This document shows positions 16,566 through 24,896 of a DNA stretch of 64,000 nt, piece after piece. Source of the stretch: an uncultured Mailhella sp. (GTDB taxonomy: Bacteria > Desulfobacterota > Desulfovibrionia > Desulfovibrionales > Desulfovibrionaceae). The stretch is from the NCBI RefSeq assembly GCF_963931295.1, contig NZ_OZ007001.1:310001-374000 (forward strand). The letters run 5' to 3'. Position numbers and translations under genes: made by a program. The stretch's first letter is position 1. The number at the start of each line of letters is the position of its first letter. Under the pieces are notes generated by a model. The model was not told the origin of the DNA and did no database searches. It saw only the letters and a program-made list of their open reading frames with translations.

Positions 16566-16926
16566 AAACGCCGAAGCGCCCGAGATGCGGGCAGACCGGG
16601 CATCCCCCCTCGCACAGAATAGCCCGCTATTTCAAGGCGGCGTTGCCCTCCTGTTCCAGACATTCCCCCCTCTCGCGCAGAATGCCCCTGTCCCCGCGGC
16701 TCCCCTTCCTCAGCCCGAATGCACGGCGCGTCGTCGCAGGAACTTTTCACGGCGCGTTTTTCCGGCTTGTTCCGCCATCCCCAAGGGGGCGCTTTTTGCG
16801 TCAAACACAGCCCCGGTTCTGCCAAAAATGTCACCTCGGACGGCCATTTTTGTCGACAAGCGTGAAAAATTTTGAATATTTTTAAAAAAGTCTTTTTCTT
16901 TCAACTAGTTGTGTTTTGTATCATTA

Positions 16927-16955
16927 TTGACAAAATCATCCATCAGGAATAACGT
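16927..16955 (+). promoter_or_regulatory. Putative promoter of the TRAP transporter operon
   Basis: A perfect TTGACA (16927-16932) is followed by 17 bp and TAACGT (16950-16955), about 85 bp before dctP. An A/T-rich tract (16860-16900) lies just upstream, suiting an UP element, and the palindrome CAACTAGTTG near 16902-16911 could be an operator. The -10 box is weak. Confidence 0.45.
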
Positions 16956-17038
16956 GCTCACAGCAGTCTTTCCGTTGCGCCACAACGACCGGAAAGCGTT
17001 CTCTCCCCATCAACAGCAAGTTTCAGAGGTGCGTTCCC

Positions 17039-18130
17039 TTGAAAAAGTCTCTTGCAGTTCTCATGTCTCTGGCCATGCTTCTCGCCGGCTCCGTCGCCGC
17101 TGAGGCCAAAATCACCCTCAAGGTGGCCAACTCCGGCCCCGACACCCCGGAAAACCGCACCGTCTGCGCGGCCGACGTCTATACCGACATGGTCCGCAAA
17201 GCCACCAACGGCGAAGTCGAACTCGTGTTCTATCACGCGAGCAAGCTCGGCGGCGAAGCCGAAGCCCTAGAAGGCATTCAGATGGGCACCATCGACATGG
17301 GCACCCTCACGAGCGGCCCTGCCGCCAACTTCGTGCCCCAGACCATGGTGTTCGACATTCCCTACCTCATTCAGAGCAGCCCCGCGGGCTGGGAATTTCT
17401 GAAGTCCGACTTCGTGAAGAAGCTTTCCGACGAATTCTGCAAGAGAACCGGCGTGCGCATTCTCGCCGTGGCCGAACACGGCTTCCGTCACTTCACCGCC
17501 AAGGGCGTGGAACTGAAGAGCCCCGCCGACATGAAGGATCTCAAGATCCGCGTGATGGAAAACCCCGCCCACATGGCCATGACCCGCGGCCTCGGCGCTT
17601 CCCCCACTCCCATTTCCTACAGCGAGCTCTACATGGCCCTGCAGCAGGGCGTGGTGGACGGCATGGAATGCCCCATCGCCAACATTCACGACTCCAAGTT
17701 CTACGAAGTGCTGGACAGCCTCGTGCTTGACGGTCATCTCTACGGCCCGCTGCTCATCTTCATCAACGAAGACAAGTTCCAGAGCCTGACCCCCGCCCAG
17801 CAGGAAGCCCTCTACAAGGGCGCGCAGGCCTTCTGCATCGTGCACGCCGGCATCACCGCCGCAAGCGACGCCGCCGCCCTCAAGGACATGGCCGACAAGG
17901 GCATGAAGATTCATCAGCCCACCCCCGAAGAACAGAAGATGTTCCGCGAAGCCGCCCAGCCCGCCGCCCTCAAGATCATTGCCGACCGCGTCGGTCAGCA
18001 GTGGGTCGACGACGCCATCAAGGCCGCGAACGAGGCCGAAGCCAAGGTCGCCGGCCACGAACAGCAGCTCATGGATGAATGCATCCGCGAAGCTCAGGAA
18101 ATGGTGAAGATCGCCCGTTCCGGCAAGTAG
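17039..18130 (+). CDS. dctP: TRAP transporter solute-binding protein (DctP family)
   Basis: 363 aa starting at TTG with GAGGTG upstream. Residues 1-23 form a classic signal peptide cut after AEA. Family signatures include the RVMENP strand and the signature PTPISYSELYMALQQGVVDG, which frames the ligand-binding arginine seen in DctP proteins. It catches an organic acid in the periplasm and hands it to the membrane subunits encoded next. The gene is followed by a hairpin before dctQ, as often found where the binding protein is made in excess. The ligand cannot be told from sequence; the downstream oxidase and aminotransferase hint at a 2-hydroxy, 2-oxo or amino acid. Confidence 0.95.
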   Translation: MKKSLAVLMSLAMLLAGSVAAEAKITLKVANSGPDTPENRTVCAADVYTDMVRKATNGEVELVFYHASKLGGEAEALEGIQMGTIDMGTLTSGPAANFVPQTMVFDIPYLIQSSPAGWEFLKSDFVKKLSDEFCKRTGVRILAVAEHGFRHFTAKGVELKSPADMKDLKIRVMENPAHMAMTRGLGASPTPISYSELYMALQQGVVDGMECPIANIHDSKFYEVLDSLVLDGHLYGPLLIFINEDKFQSLTPAQQEALYKGAQAFCIVHAGITAASDAAALKDMADKGMKIHQPTPEEQKMFREAAQPAALKIIADRVGQQWVDDAIKAANEAEAKVAGHEQQLMDECIREAQEMVKIARSGK

Positions 18131-18158
18131 GCGCTTCCGCCCCGCAGCCAGTGTTCCC

Positions 18159-18202
18159 GGGAAAGGCTTTTTCTGCGGAATGAGCCTTTCCCAGTTGTTT
18201 TG
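18159..18202 (+). terminator. Hairpin between dctP and dctQ
   Basis: GGGAAAGGC (18159-18167) pairs perfectly with GCCTTTCCC (18184-18192), followed by AGTTGTTTTG. It probably terminates part of the transcripts or protects the dctP 3' end, lowering expression of the membrane subunits relative to the binding protein. Confidence 0.65.
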
Positions 18203-18314
18203 TCCCGAAACATCCGCACGGTCTTTTGACGGTGGCATCGTCCCCGACTTTTTCCTGTGCGGGCCTTAACCGAAGCGCCTGTCCGGCGCTTCCTTCCTTT
18301 TGAGGTTTACCCTA

Positions 18315-18941
18315 ATGAAAAATGTCATGACGTTGATCTCCCTTCAGGTCAACAGGCTGACCAATGTTCTCATGAAGGTCAGTCTGTGGCTGGGCATCGC
18401 CCTCTGCATTATTATGGTCGTGGCCACGCTGGGGCAGGTTTTCTGCCGCGTTACGCATCTGTTCACCTTTGAAACCAGCGAGGAAATCGCCCGGTTCAGC
18501 ATGTGCTGGATGGCCATGCTCGGCAGCGCCGCCGCCCTGCGTCAGGGCAGGCATCTCGGCGTCCGCATTCTCGTCGAACATCTGCCTTCCGGCGTGTACG
18601 ACAAATATCTCGCCCCGATCATTCAGCTTGTCATGCTGGCGTTCTTCCTGCTCGTCACGGTCAAGGGCTGGGCCTTTGCCATGCGCGGCGCCATGCAGGT
18701 TTCTCCTGCGCTTCAGCTTCCCATGATCTATCCGTACCTCTGCCTGCCCGTGGGCGGCGCCCTCATGGCCCTTTCCATGATCGCCGACATGCTCCAGGAT
18801 CGCTTCCCCACCAGCGCCGGCTCCAACGCCAGCATCGCAAGCACCGTTATGGAAGACATCTCCGAAGTCGCCGCCACCTGCGAAAATTCTCAGGAAGCCC
18901 CCGTCTTCGATCCCCTCTCTCAGAACCGCGACAGCAAGTAG
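18315..18941 (+). CDS. dctQ: TRAP transporter small membrane subunit (DctQ family)
   Basis: 208 aa from the ATG at 18315, which has TGAGGT upstream; the frame opens 15 nt earlier at a TTG that overlaps this site. Four hydrophobic segments (about 20-45, 55-75, 95-120 and 135-160) and the motif SEEIARFSMCWMAMLGSAAA with GRHLGV match DctQ proteins. The C-terminal 35 residues are a polar tail. Forms the inner-membrane complex with DctM, whose gene begins 10 bp downstream. Confidence 0.92.
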   Translation: MKNVMTLISLQVNRLTNVLMKVSLWLGIALCIIMVVATLGQVFCRVTHLFTFETSEEIARFSMCWMAMLGSAAALRQGRHLGVRILVEHLPSGVYDKYLAPIIQLVMLAFFLLVTVKGWAFAMRGAMQVSPALQLPMIYPYLCLPVGGALMALSMIADMLQDRFPTSAGSNASIASTVMEDISEVAATCENSQEAPVFDPLSQNRDSK

Positions 18942-18951
18942 GGATCTCGTC

Positions 18952-20229
18952 ATGCTCATGCTCATTTTTCTCGTCTTTCTGGTCTCGCTGTTCCTCGGCG
19001 TGCCGGTCGCCCTCTGCCTCGCCTTCACCACGGTGGCGGGCCTCATGCTTCACGACACCTCCCTGCTCGTGGTCGTGCAGCGCATGTTCCAGGGCTTCAA
19101 CTCCTTCTCCCTTCTCGCCGTGCCCTTCTTCGTGCTCGCCGGCGATCTCATGAACAAGTGCGGCATCACCCAGCGCCTCATCGACTTCTCCTACATGCTG
19201 GTCGGCCGCATTCCCGGCGGTCTCGCCCATTCCAACATCGCCGCCTCCATGTTCCTCGGCGGCATCAGCGGCTCCGCCGTCGCCGACGCCGCCGCCATCG
19301 GCTCCATCATGGTTCCCGGCATGATCAAGAACGGCTACAATCCCGGCTTCAGCGCCGCCGTCACCGCCGCCGCCTCCACCATGGGTCCCATCATTCCGCC
19401 CTCCATCCTCATGGTCATCATGGGCGTCACCACCGGCATGAGCATCGGCGGACTCTTCATGGCAGGCATCGTGCCCGGCCTCATGCTCGGCCTCGGCATG
19501 ATGGCCTACAGCTACTTCGTCGCCATCCGCGAAAACTATCCCCGCGATCCCAATCCCCTCACCATCAAGCGCTTCTGCCGCGAATTCTGGAAGGCGCTCC
19601 CCGCCCTCATGGCCCCCACCATCATCATGGGCGGCATCATGTTCGGCATCTTCACCTCCACCGAAGCCGCCGCCGTCGCCGTGCTCTACGCCCTGCTGCT
19701 CGGCATCTGCCACCGCACCCTCCGCATGAAGGACCTCATCGAGGTGCTCGGCTCCAGCGTGCTCACCACCGCGGTGCTCCTGCTCATCATCGGCACCGCC
19801 AACGCCTTCGCCTGGCTCCTCGCCGCCGAACAGATTCCCAATCAGCTCGCCGCCCTCATTCAGTCCGTCACCAGCAACAAGCTCATCATCCTGCTTCTGC
19901 TCAACATCCTGCTGCTCTTCGTCGGCATGTTCATGGAAGGCGGCGCGGCCATCATCATTCTGGCCCCCACTCTCCTCAACGTGGCCACGCAGGTGGGCAT
20001 CGAACCTTTGCACTTCGGCATGATCATGGTGCTCAACATGGCCGTCGGCCTGCTCACCCCGCCGCTCGGCGTATGTCTGTTCGTCATCTGCGGCGTCACA
20101 AAGCTCGACCTCTCCTACGTCATCCGCTCGGTGCTGCCGTTCATTGCCGTGGAACTCGCCGTGCTGCTGCTCGTCACCTACGTGCCCGCCTTCTGTCTCA
20201 CCATCCCTCGCATGCTGGGATACCTGTAA
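18952..20229 (+). CDS. dctM: TRAP transporter large membrane subunit (DctM family)
   Basis: 425 aa, about twelve hydrophobic segments. Recognised from VPFFVLAGDLMNKCGITQRL, GGISGSAVADAAAIGS, the TMGPIIPPSILMV loop and LLTPPLGVCLF near the end. This subunit is the sodium-driven channel of the TRAP system. Ends in a short cytoplasmic tail; a GC-rich hairpin with T-run follows. Confidence 0.95.
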   Translation: MLMLIFLVFLVSLFLGVPVALCLAFTTVAGLMLHDTSLLVVVQRMFQGFNSFSLLAVPFFVLAGDLMNKCGITQRLIDFSYMLVGRIPGGLAHSNIAASMFLGGISGSAVADAAAIGSIMVPGMIKNGYNPGFSAAVTAAASTMGPIIPPSILMVIMGVTTGMSIGGLFMAGIVPGLMLGLGMMAYSYFVAIRENYPRDPNPLTIKRFCREFWKALPALMAPTIIMGGIMFGIFTSTEAAAVAVLYALLLGICHRTLRMKDLIEVLGSSVLTTAVLLLIIGTANAFAWLLAAEQIPNQLAALIQSVTSNKLIILLLLNILLLFVGMFMEGGAAIIILAPTLLNVATQVGIEPLHFGMIMVLNMAVGLLTPPLGVCLFVICGVTKLDLSYVIRSVLPFIAVELAVLLLVTYVPAFCLTIPRMLGYL

Positions 20230-20255
20230 CCTCAAGCCTTTTCTGATCTCCCTCT

Positions 20256-20304
20256 GCCCGGGCCCGGGAATATTCCCGCGTCCGGGCGCGGGCGTTTTCT
20301 TTCG
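20256..20304 (+). terminator. GC-rich hairpin with T-run after dctM
   Basis: Imperfect pairing of GCCCGGGCCCGGGAA with TTCCCGCGTCCGGGC, followed by GGCGTTTTCTTTC. Possibly a partial terminator separating the transporter genes from the enzyme genes. Confidence 0.5.
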
Positions 20305-20346
20305 CCTTCAACGGGAAGCCTTACGCTTCCTCAACCGGTATCTGTC

Positions 20347-21510
20347 ATGAACACGAAACTCAGTTCCCACGTCACGCCGCTGCGCTTCAGCGTCATCCGC
20401 AGCATGCTCGAAAAGGCTTCCGCCTATCACGACGTCATTTCCCTCAGCATCGGCGAGCCCGACTTCGACACCCCCGCCTTCGTGTGCGAGGCCGCCATGA
20501 AAGACGCCGAACACGGCTACACCCATTACGCCGCCTCCTCCGGCGACGCCGATCTGCGCGCCGCCCTGCTCGACGCCGAACGCGCCAAGTCCGGCCTGCC
20601 CTGGCAAGAGGAACATCTGCTCATCACCTCCGGCGCCATGCACGGCCTGCTCGCCGTGATGCGCACCCTGCTCGACGAAGGCGACGAAGTGCTCACCCCC
20701 GCGCCCTGCTTCTCCGACTATCAGGGCCACTGCGCCCTCGCGGGCGGCAGACTCGTGCCCGTGGCCACCAGCTTCGAGAACGGCTTCATTCCCACCCTCG
20801 ACGACATGGAAGCCGCCCTCACTCCGAAAACGCGCGCCCTGCTCATCAACTCGCCCTGCAATCCTTCGGGCGTGGTCTTCGACGCCGCCACCCTCGACAT
20901 GCTCGCCGATTTCGCCGTGCGCCACGATCTTGTGGTGATTTCCGACGAGGTGTACGACAGCATCGTGTTTCAGGGAAAGGCCGAAAGCATTGCCACGCGT
21001 CCGGGCATGTTCGAGCGCACGGTGGTGCTCAATTCCTTTTCCAAGGCCTTTGCCATGACCGGATGGCGCGTGGGCTACGCCCTCGGCCCCTCCTGGATCA
21101 TGAAGGAAATGATTAAAGTGCTGAGCTACTCCGTGGCGAGCACCGGCACGCCGAATCAGCGCGCCGCCCTGGCCGCGCTCAAGGGCCCGCGCGCGCCCTT
21201 CGACGCCTTCCGCGACGCCTATCGCCGCCGCACGCATCTGGCCGCCGAACGCCTCAACGCCATGCCCGGCGTGCGCTGCCTCGAACCTGCCGGAACTTTT
21301 TATCTGTTCCCGCACATCGAGGCCGCGGAACAGGATTCCCTGGCCTTTGCCCTCGATCTGCTCGACAAGGAACAGGTCATCGTGGTGCCGGGCTTCCCCT
21401 TCGGGCCGGAAAAAACCGTGAAGGGCTGCGTGCGCCTCGCCTGCACCGTGGACGAAAACAGGCTCTCCGAAGCCATGGACCGCATCGAACGTTACCTGAA
21501 GACGCGCTAG
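20347..21510 (+). CDS. Pyridoxal-phosphate aminotransferase, class I/II (AspC-like)
   Basis: 387 aa. Fold-type I landmarks: SIGEPDFDTP (15-residue N-terminal motif), the NSPCNPSG loop, SDEVYD and the lysine that holds the cofactor in NSFSKAFAMTGWRVG. The C-terminal arginine that binds the substrate carboxylate fits VRLACT near residue 365. These enzymes swap an amino group between an amino acid and a 2-oxo acid. No strong ribosome binding site precedes the ATG. Lies between the TRAP genes and the glcD/glcF pair, so it may convert the imported compound to a 2-oxo acid or the reverse; the substrate is not resolved. Confidence 0.92.
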   Translation: MNTKLSSHVTPLRFSVIRSMLEKASAYHDVISLSIGEPDFDTPAFVCEAAMKDAEHGYTHYAASSGDADLRAALLDAERAKSGLPWQEEHLLITSGAMHGLLAVMRTLLDEGDEVLTPAPCFSDYQGHCALAGGRLVPVATSFENGFIPTLDDMEAALTPKTRALLINSPCNPSGVVFDAATLDMLADFAVRHDLVVISDEVYDSIVFQGKAESIATRPGMFERTVVLNSFSKAFAMTGWRVGYALGPSWIMKEMIKVLSYSVASTGTPNQRAALAALKGPRAPFDAFRDAYRRRTHLAAERLNAMPGVRCLEPAGTFYLFPHIEAAEQDSLAFALDLLDKEQVIVVPGFPFGPEKTVKGCVRLACTVDENRLSEAMDRIERYLKTR

Positions 21511-21528
21511 CACAAGAGGAGAAAAGCT

Positions 21529-22905
21529 ATGAGTCTGCCTTCCGGCATTGCCGGCGAGCTGAAAAATATTCTCGGTTCCGAGGGCTTTCTGGAAAGCGAA
21601 GAGGATCTGCGTTCCTTCGCCTACGATCTTTTCGCCAATCACAAGCCCGACGCCGTGGCCCTGCCCGCCTCGGTGGAAGAAGTTTCGGCCGTCATGCGGC
21701 TGTGCAATCAGCATCACGTGCCTGTGTATCCGCGCGGTTCCGGCACCAGTCTGGCCGGCTCTCCGGTGCCGGTCATGGGCGGGCTCGTGCTGTGCAGCTC
21801 GCGCATGAACAAGGTGCTTGAGGTGTCCGTCACCGATCGCCTCGCCCGCGTGCAGGCCGGCTGCGTCACCGCCGAGCTGCAGAAGGCCGCCGCCGAAAAG
21901 GGCCTCATGTATCCGCCGAACCCCACCTCCTGCCTCTATTCCACCATAGGCGGCAACGTGTCCACCAACGCGGGCGGCGCAAGCGGAGCCAAGTACGGCG
22001 TCACCCGCGACTACCTGCTCGGCCTCACCGTGGTGCTGCCCGGCGGCGAAATCGTGCGCATGGGCAACCGCTGTCAGAAGGACGTCACGGGCTTCGATCT
22101 GCCCCGCCTCATCTGCGGATCCGAAGGCCTGCTCGGCTTCATCGCCGAAGTCACGGTGAAGCTCATTCCGCTGCCCGAAAGCATCCGCACGGCGCTCGCC
22201 TATTTCGACGACGCTGCCGAAGCCGGTTCCGTGGTCACGGACATTGTGGGTCACCGCATTCTGCCCTGCACGCTCGAACTCATGGACGGCGTGTTCCTGA
22301 AAACCGTGGCCGAAGTGTACGGCGTGCCCTGCCCCGAAGGCGCGGGCGCGGCCCTGCTCATCGAGGTGGACGGCCCCGACATGGTGCTCGAAGGACAGAT
22401 GAAGACCATCGAGAAGATCTGCGGCGACCATCACGCCATCGGCATGGAATTCGCGGCCACGGAAGAAGAACGCGACACCCTCTGGAAGGCGCGTCGCGGC
22501 GGCACGGCGGCGCTGGTGCGCCAGGCCGACCGCCTGGTCACGCTGGACTACGCCGTGCCCGTGTCGCTGCTGCCCAGGGCGCTCAAGCTCATGGAAAAGC
22601 TCGCGAACGAGCATCACTGCAACGTGGTGACCATCGCGCACGCGGCCGACGGCAATCTGCATCCCATGGTGCTCTACAGCCCGGGCGTGCCTGCGGAAGA
22701 CGCCGCCTATCGCGCCTTCTGCGACGCCTCCACCCGCGCCGTGCTCGAACTCGGCGGCACCGTGAGCGGCGAACACGGCATCGGTCTGGAAAAGAAGCAG
22801 TACATGCCCATGCAGCTCGGCGACGAACAAATGCGCATCATGCGGGGCATCTGCCGCCTGTTCGATCCCTACGGCATCATGAATCCCGGCAAGCTGGAGC
22901 GATAG
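21529..22905 (+). CDS. glcD: FAD-linked oxidase, GlcD/lactate dehydrogenase type
   Basis: 458 aa, AGAGGAG 7 nt before ATG. The FAD_binding_4 domain is marked by VPVYPRGSGTSLAGSPVP and the PPNPTS and GGNVSTNAGG loops; the C-terminal oxidase domain by HAADGNLHPM (metal-type motif) and GEHGIGLEKKQYM. Such flavoproteins oxidise glycolate, D-lactate or similar 2-hydroxy acids and pass electrons to a Fe-S partner, here encoded 2 bp downstream. Probably peripheral at the membrane. The exact substrate is uncertain; the symbol marks the family. Confidence 0.92.
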   Translation: MSLPSGIAGELKNILGSEGFLESEEDLRSFAYDLFANHKPDAVALPASVEEVSAVMRLCNQHHVPVYPRGSGTSLAGSPVPVMGGLVLCSSRMNKVLEVSVTDRLARVQAGCVTAELQKAAAEKGLMYPPNPTSCLYSTIGGNVSTNAGGASGAKYGVTRDYLLGLTVVLPGGEIVRMGNRCQKDVTGFDLPRLICGSEGLLGFIAEVTVKLIPLPESIRTALAYFDDAAEAGSVVTDIVGHRILPCTLELMDGVFLKTVAEVYGVPCPEGAGAALLIEVDGPDMVLEGQMKTIEKICGDHHAIGMEFAATEEERDTLWKARRGGTAALVRQADRLVTLDYAVPVSLLPRALKLMEKLANEHHCNVVTIAHAADGNLHPMVLYSPGVPAEDAAYRAFCDASTRAVLELGGTVSGEHGIGLEKKQYMPMQLGDEQMRIMRGICRLFDPYGIMNPGKLER

Positions 22906-22907
22906 TC

Positions 22908-24179
22908 ATGAACGGCCCCACCTGTGAATACTGCGGCCGCTGCCTGAGCGTGTGCCCCAGTTACAAGCATTATCTCGTGGAAACCTTCGGCCCGCGGGCG
23001 CGCATCGATCTGGCCCGCGCCGTGGCATCCGGCGAACTCAATCCCGGCGAACGCTACCACGAATCCATCAAGAGCTGCATGCAGTGCCTCTCCTGCACGG
23101 AAATCTGCGGCAAGGGCGTGGACGGCGCACAGATCATTCTCGACGCCCGCCTCGCCGAAGGCGACGGCAAGCTCACCATGAAGCGCCGCCTGGAAAAAAT
23201 GGTGACCTGCGCGCTTCTGCCCCGGCGCGAGCTCACGCGCAAGGTGGTGCGCGCCTGTTCGTTCTTCCAGTGGCTGTTCCCGCTGGATCGGCGCGGCAGC
23301 ATTCGCCATCTGCCCGACGCCCTGTGCGGCGCGGCGGGCAAGCGCAGCATGCCGAACCTCGCTTCCAAGTCGCTGTACGACCTTCTGCCCGAACGCATCA
23401 TGCCGCCGGACAACGTCACGCAGATCGGCGAAGTGGCGCTGTTCACGGGCTGCTTCGGCGGCCTCGTGAACGTGGAAGCCTCGCTGCGCCTCGTGAACGC
23501 CCTCACCGCGCGCGGCTACACCGTGTTTCTGCCCCGCGCCCAGTCGTGCTGCGGCGCGCCCGCCCAGCTCAGCGGCTTCGGCGAAGCCTTTGAAAAGGCG
23601 CAGGCCCACAACGCGGAAGTGTTCGCCGCCTGCGGCTCCATGCCGGTGCTCACCCTGTGCGCCACCTGCCACCGCACCCTCTCGCGCGAATACACCCTGG
23701 CCGGAAAGGAACTCGCCGGCCGCATCGTGGACGCCGCCGTGTTCCTGCGCCGCCACGACGCCCGCTTCGGCTTCGATTCCCCCCTGCCGCCGCTGCCCGC
23801 CGCGGCCCTCCTGCGCCAGAAGGAACGCCCCGTGAGCGCCGGCGATCCGCTCGTCGTCGCCGTTCACGATCCCTGCCACTTCCGCCTCGACAATCAGGTG
23901 AAACACGCCATCCGTGAGGAACTCGCGTCCAGGCCCTGGATAAAGCTCGTGGAACTCCCCGACCCCGGCGCCTGCTGCGGCGGCGGAGGCATCTCCAGCC
24001 TCAAAAACCCAGACATCGCCGACGAACTCGGCGAGGCCAGAGCTAAAGCCGTCATCGAAAGCGGCGCCGACGTCGTCACCGCCCAGTGCCCCGGCTGCGT
24101 CCTCCAGCTCAACAACCACCTGAAACGCCTCAAGGCAACCGCCAGAGCCTGCCATACCCTCGAACTCATCGGGAAGTAA
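22908..24179 (+). CDS. glcF: Fe-S oxidoreductase with two 4Fe-4S sites and CCG domains (GlcF-like)
   Basis: 423 aa, starting 2 bp after glcD with GGAGCG upstream. The N-terminus holds CEYCGRCLSVCP and CMQCLSCTEICGKG, two 4Fe-4S binding sites. Two cysteine-rich (CCG) domains follow: CCGAPAQLSGFGE with CATCHR, and DPGACCGGGGISS with AQCPGCVLQL. This is the standard electron-acceptor partner of GlcD-type flavoproteins in anaerobes, feeding electrons to the quinone pool or other carriers. The coding strand becomes repeat modules D and C 4 nt after the stop. Confidence 0.92.
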   Translation: MNGPTCEYCGRCLSVCPSYKHYLVETFGPRARIDLARAVASGELNPGERYHESIKSCMQCLSCTEICGKGVDGAQIILDARLAEGDGKLTMKRRLEKMVTCALLPRRELTRKVVRACSFFQWLFPLDRRGSIRHLPDALCGAAGKRSMPNLASKSLYDLLPERIMPPDNVTQIGEVALFTGCFGGLVNVEASLRLVNALTARGYTVFLPRAQSCCGAPAQLSGFGEAFEKAQAHNAEVFAACGSMPVLTLCATCHRTLSREYTLAGKELAGRIVDAAVFLRRHDARFGFDSPLPPLPAAALLRQKERPVSAGDPLVVAVHDPCHFRLDNQVKHAIREELASRPWIKLVELPDPGACCGGGGISSLKNPDIADELGEARAKAVIESGADVVTAQCPGCVLQLNNHLKRLKATARACHTLELIGK

Positions 24180-24183
24180 TTGA

Positions 24184-24890
24184 ATGGAAGGGGGACAGGC
24201 AAGAGCAACGGGGCGCTGCCCCGGATTGATTGGAAGGGAGACAGACCGGAGCCAACGGGGCGCTGCCCCGTACCCCGCCGGGGGAAATAATTCCCCCCGG
24301 TCCCCCCTGATTCCGCCTCCGGCTTCGCCGTTCGGCGGGTCGATTGGCCGGCCTGGCGTGGTTTCGGCTGCATCTTCAGTGCGGACGGTTGACCGGCTCC
24401 CGCCGCTCAACCGAAAGAGCTTGCACGACGGCGGCGGGTTTAACGCCGGAAGTGAATTCCGGCTACGCGCCTTCCGTCGGCCGGGCTCCTCAAGTCGCCC
24501 GGGGCCCCAGAGCGTTGAAAGAGAGCCGCTCGGCTACCACCGCTCAACCGTAAAAAAAGACAAGGAGTCGGGATGTTCTCCCGGCTCCTTTAACTATCTT
24601 GAAATCCTTCCTTATTCACATCGGTTCCGGCAAAAGCCGGAATCGATGTCGGCCACCGCAGGTGGGTCCGTGAGGACACACCTGCACTGCGTCCGCAGAC
24701 AGAACAGAGGCTGCCAAGCACTCCCAAACCTCGCAGCCTGCCCCTGCCAGACATCGCTTCGGAACTCGCCCTGCCTTCCCGTCAACGCCTGCTGAAGCAG
24801 CGTTAGCTGCGAAGCAGAAACAGGGGGGGCGCGGGGGGAATTATTTCCCCCGCATGCCTTTCCTGTCTTTCCTGCCTTTTCTGCCTTTCC
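24184..24890 (+). repeat. Repeat block: two D modules, C, A, B, C
   Basis: Two tandem module D copies (GGAAGGG...GACAG...ACGGGGCGCTGCCCCG near 24188-24225 and 24232-24270) and module C (near 24283) follow glcF. Next come an A copy (24426-24508), a B copy (about 24622-24735) with a variant first stem (TTCCGGC/GCCGGAA) and a GTGA tetraloop, and a complete C ending at 24890 next to the 3' end of the minus-strand glucan enzyme gene. No gene in the block. Confidence 0.85.
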
Positions 24891-24896
24891 TCTCTT

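Noticed and set aside
18847..22830. Long minus-strand frames (462 and 840 aa) under the TRAP and oxidase genes
   Set aside because: His/Glu/Gly-rich shadow translations of well-supported plus-strand genes.
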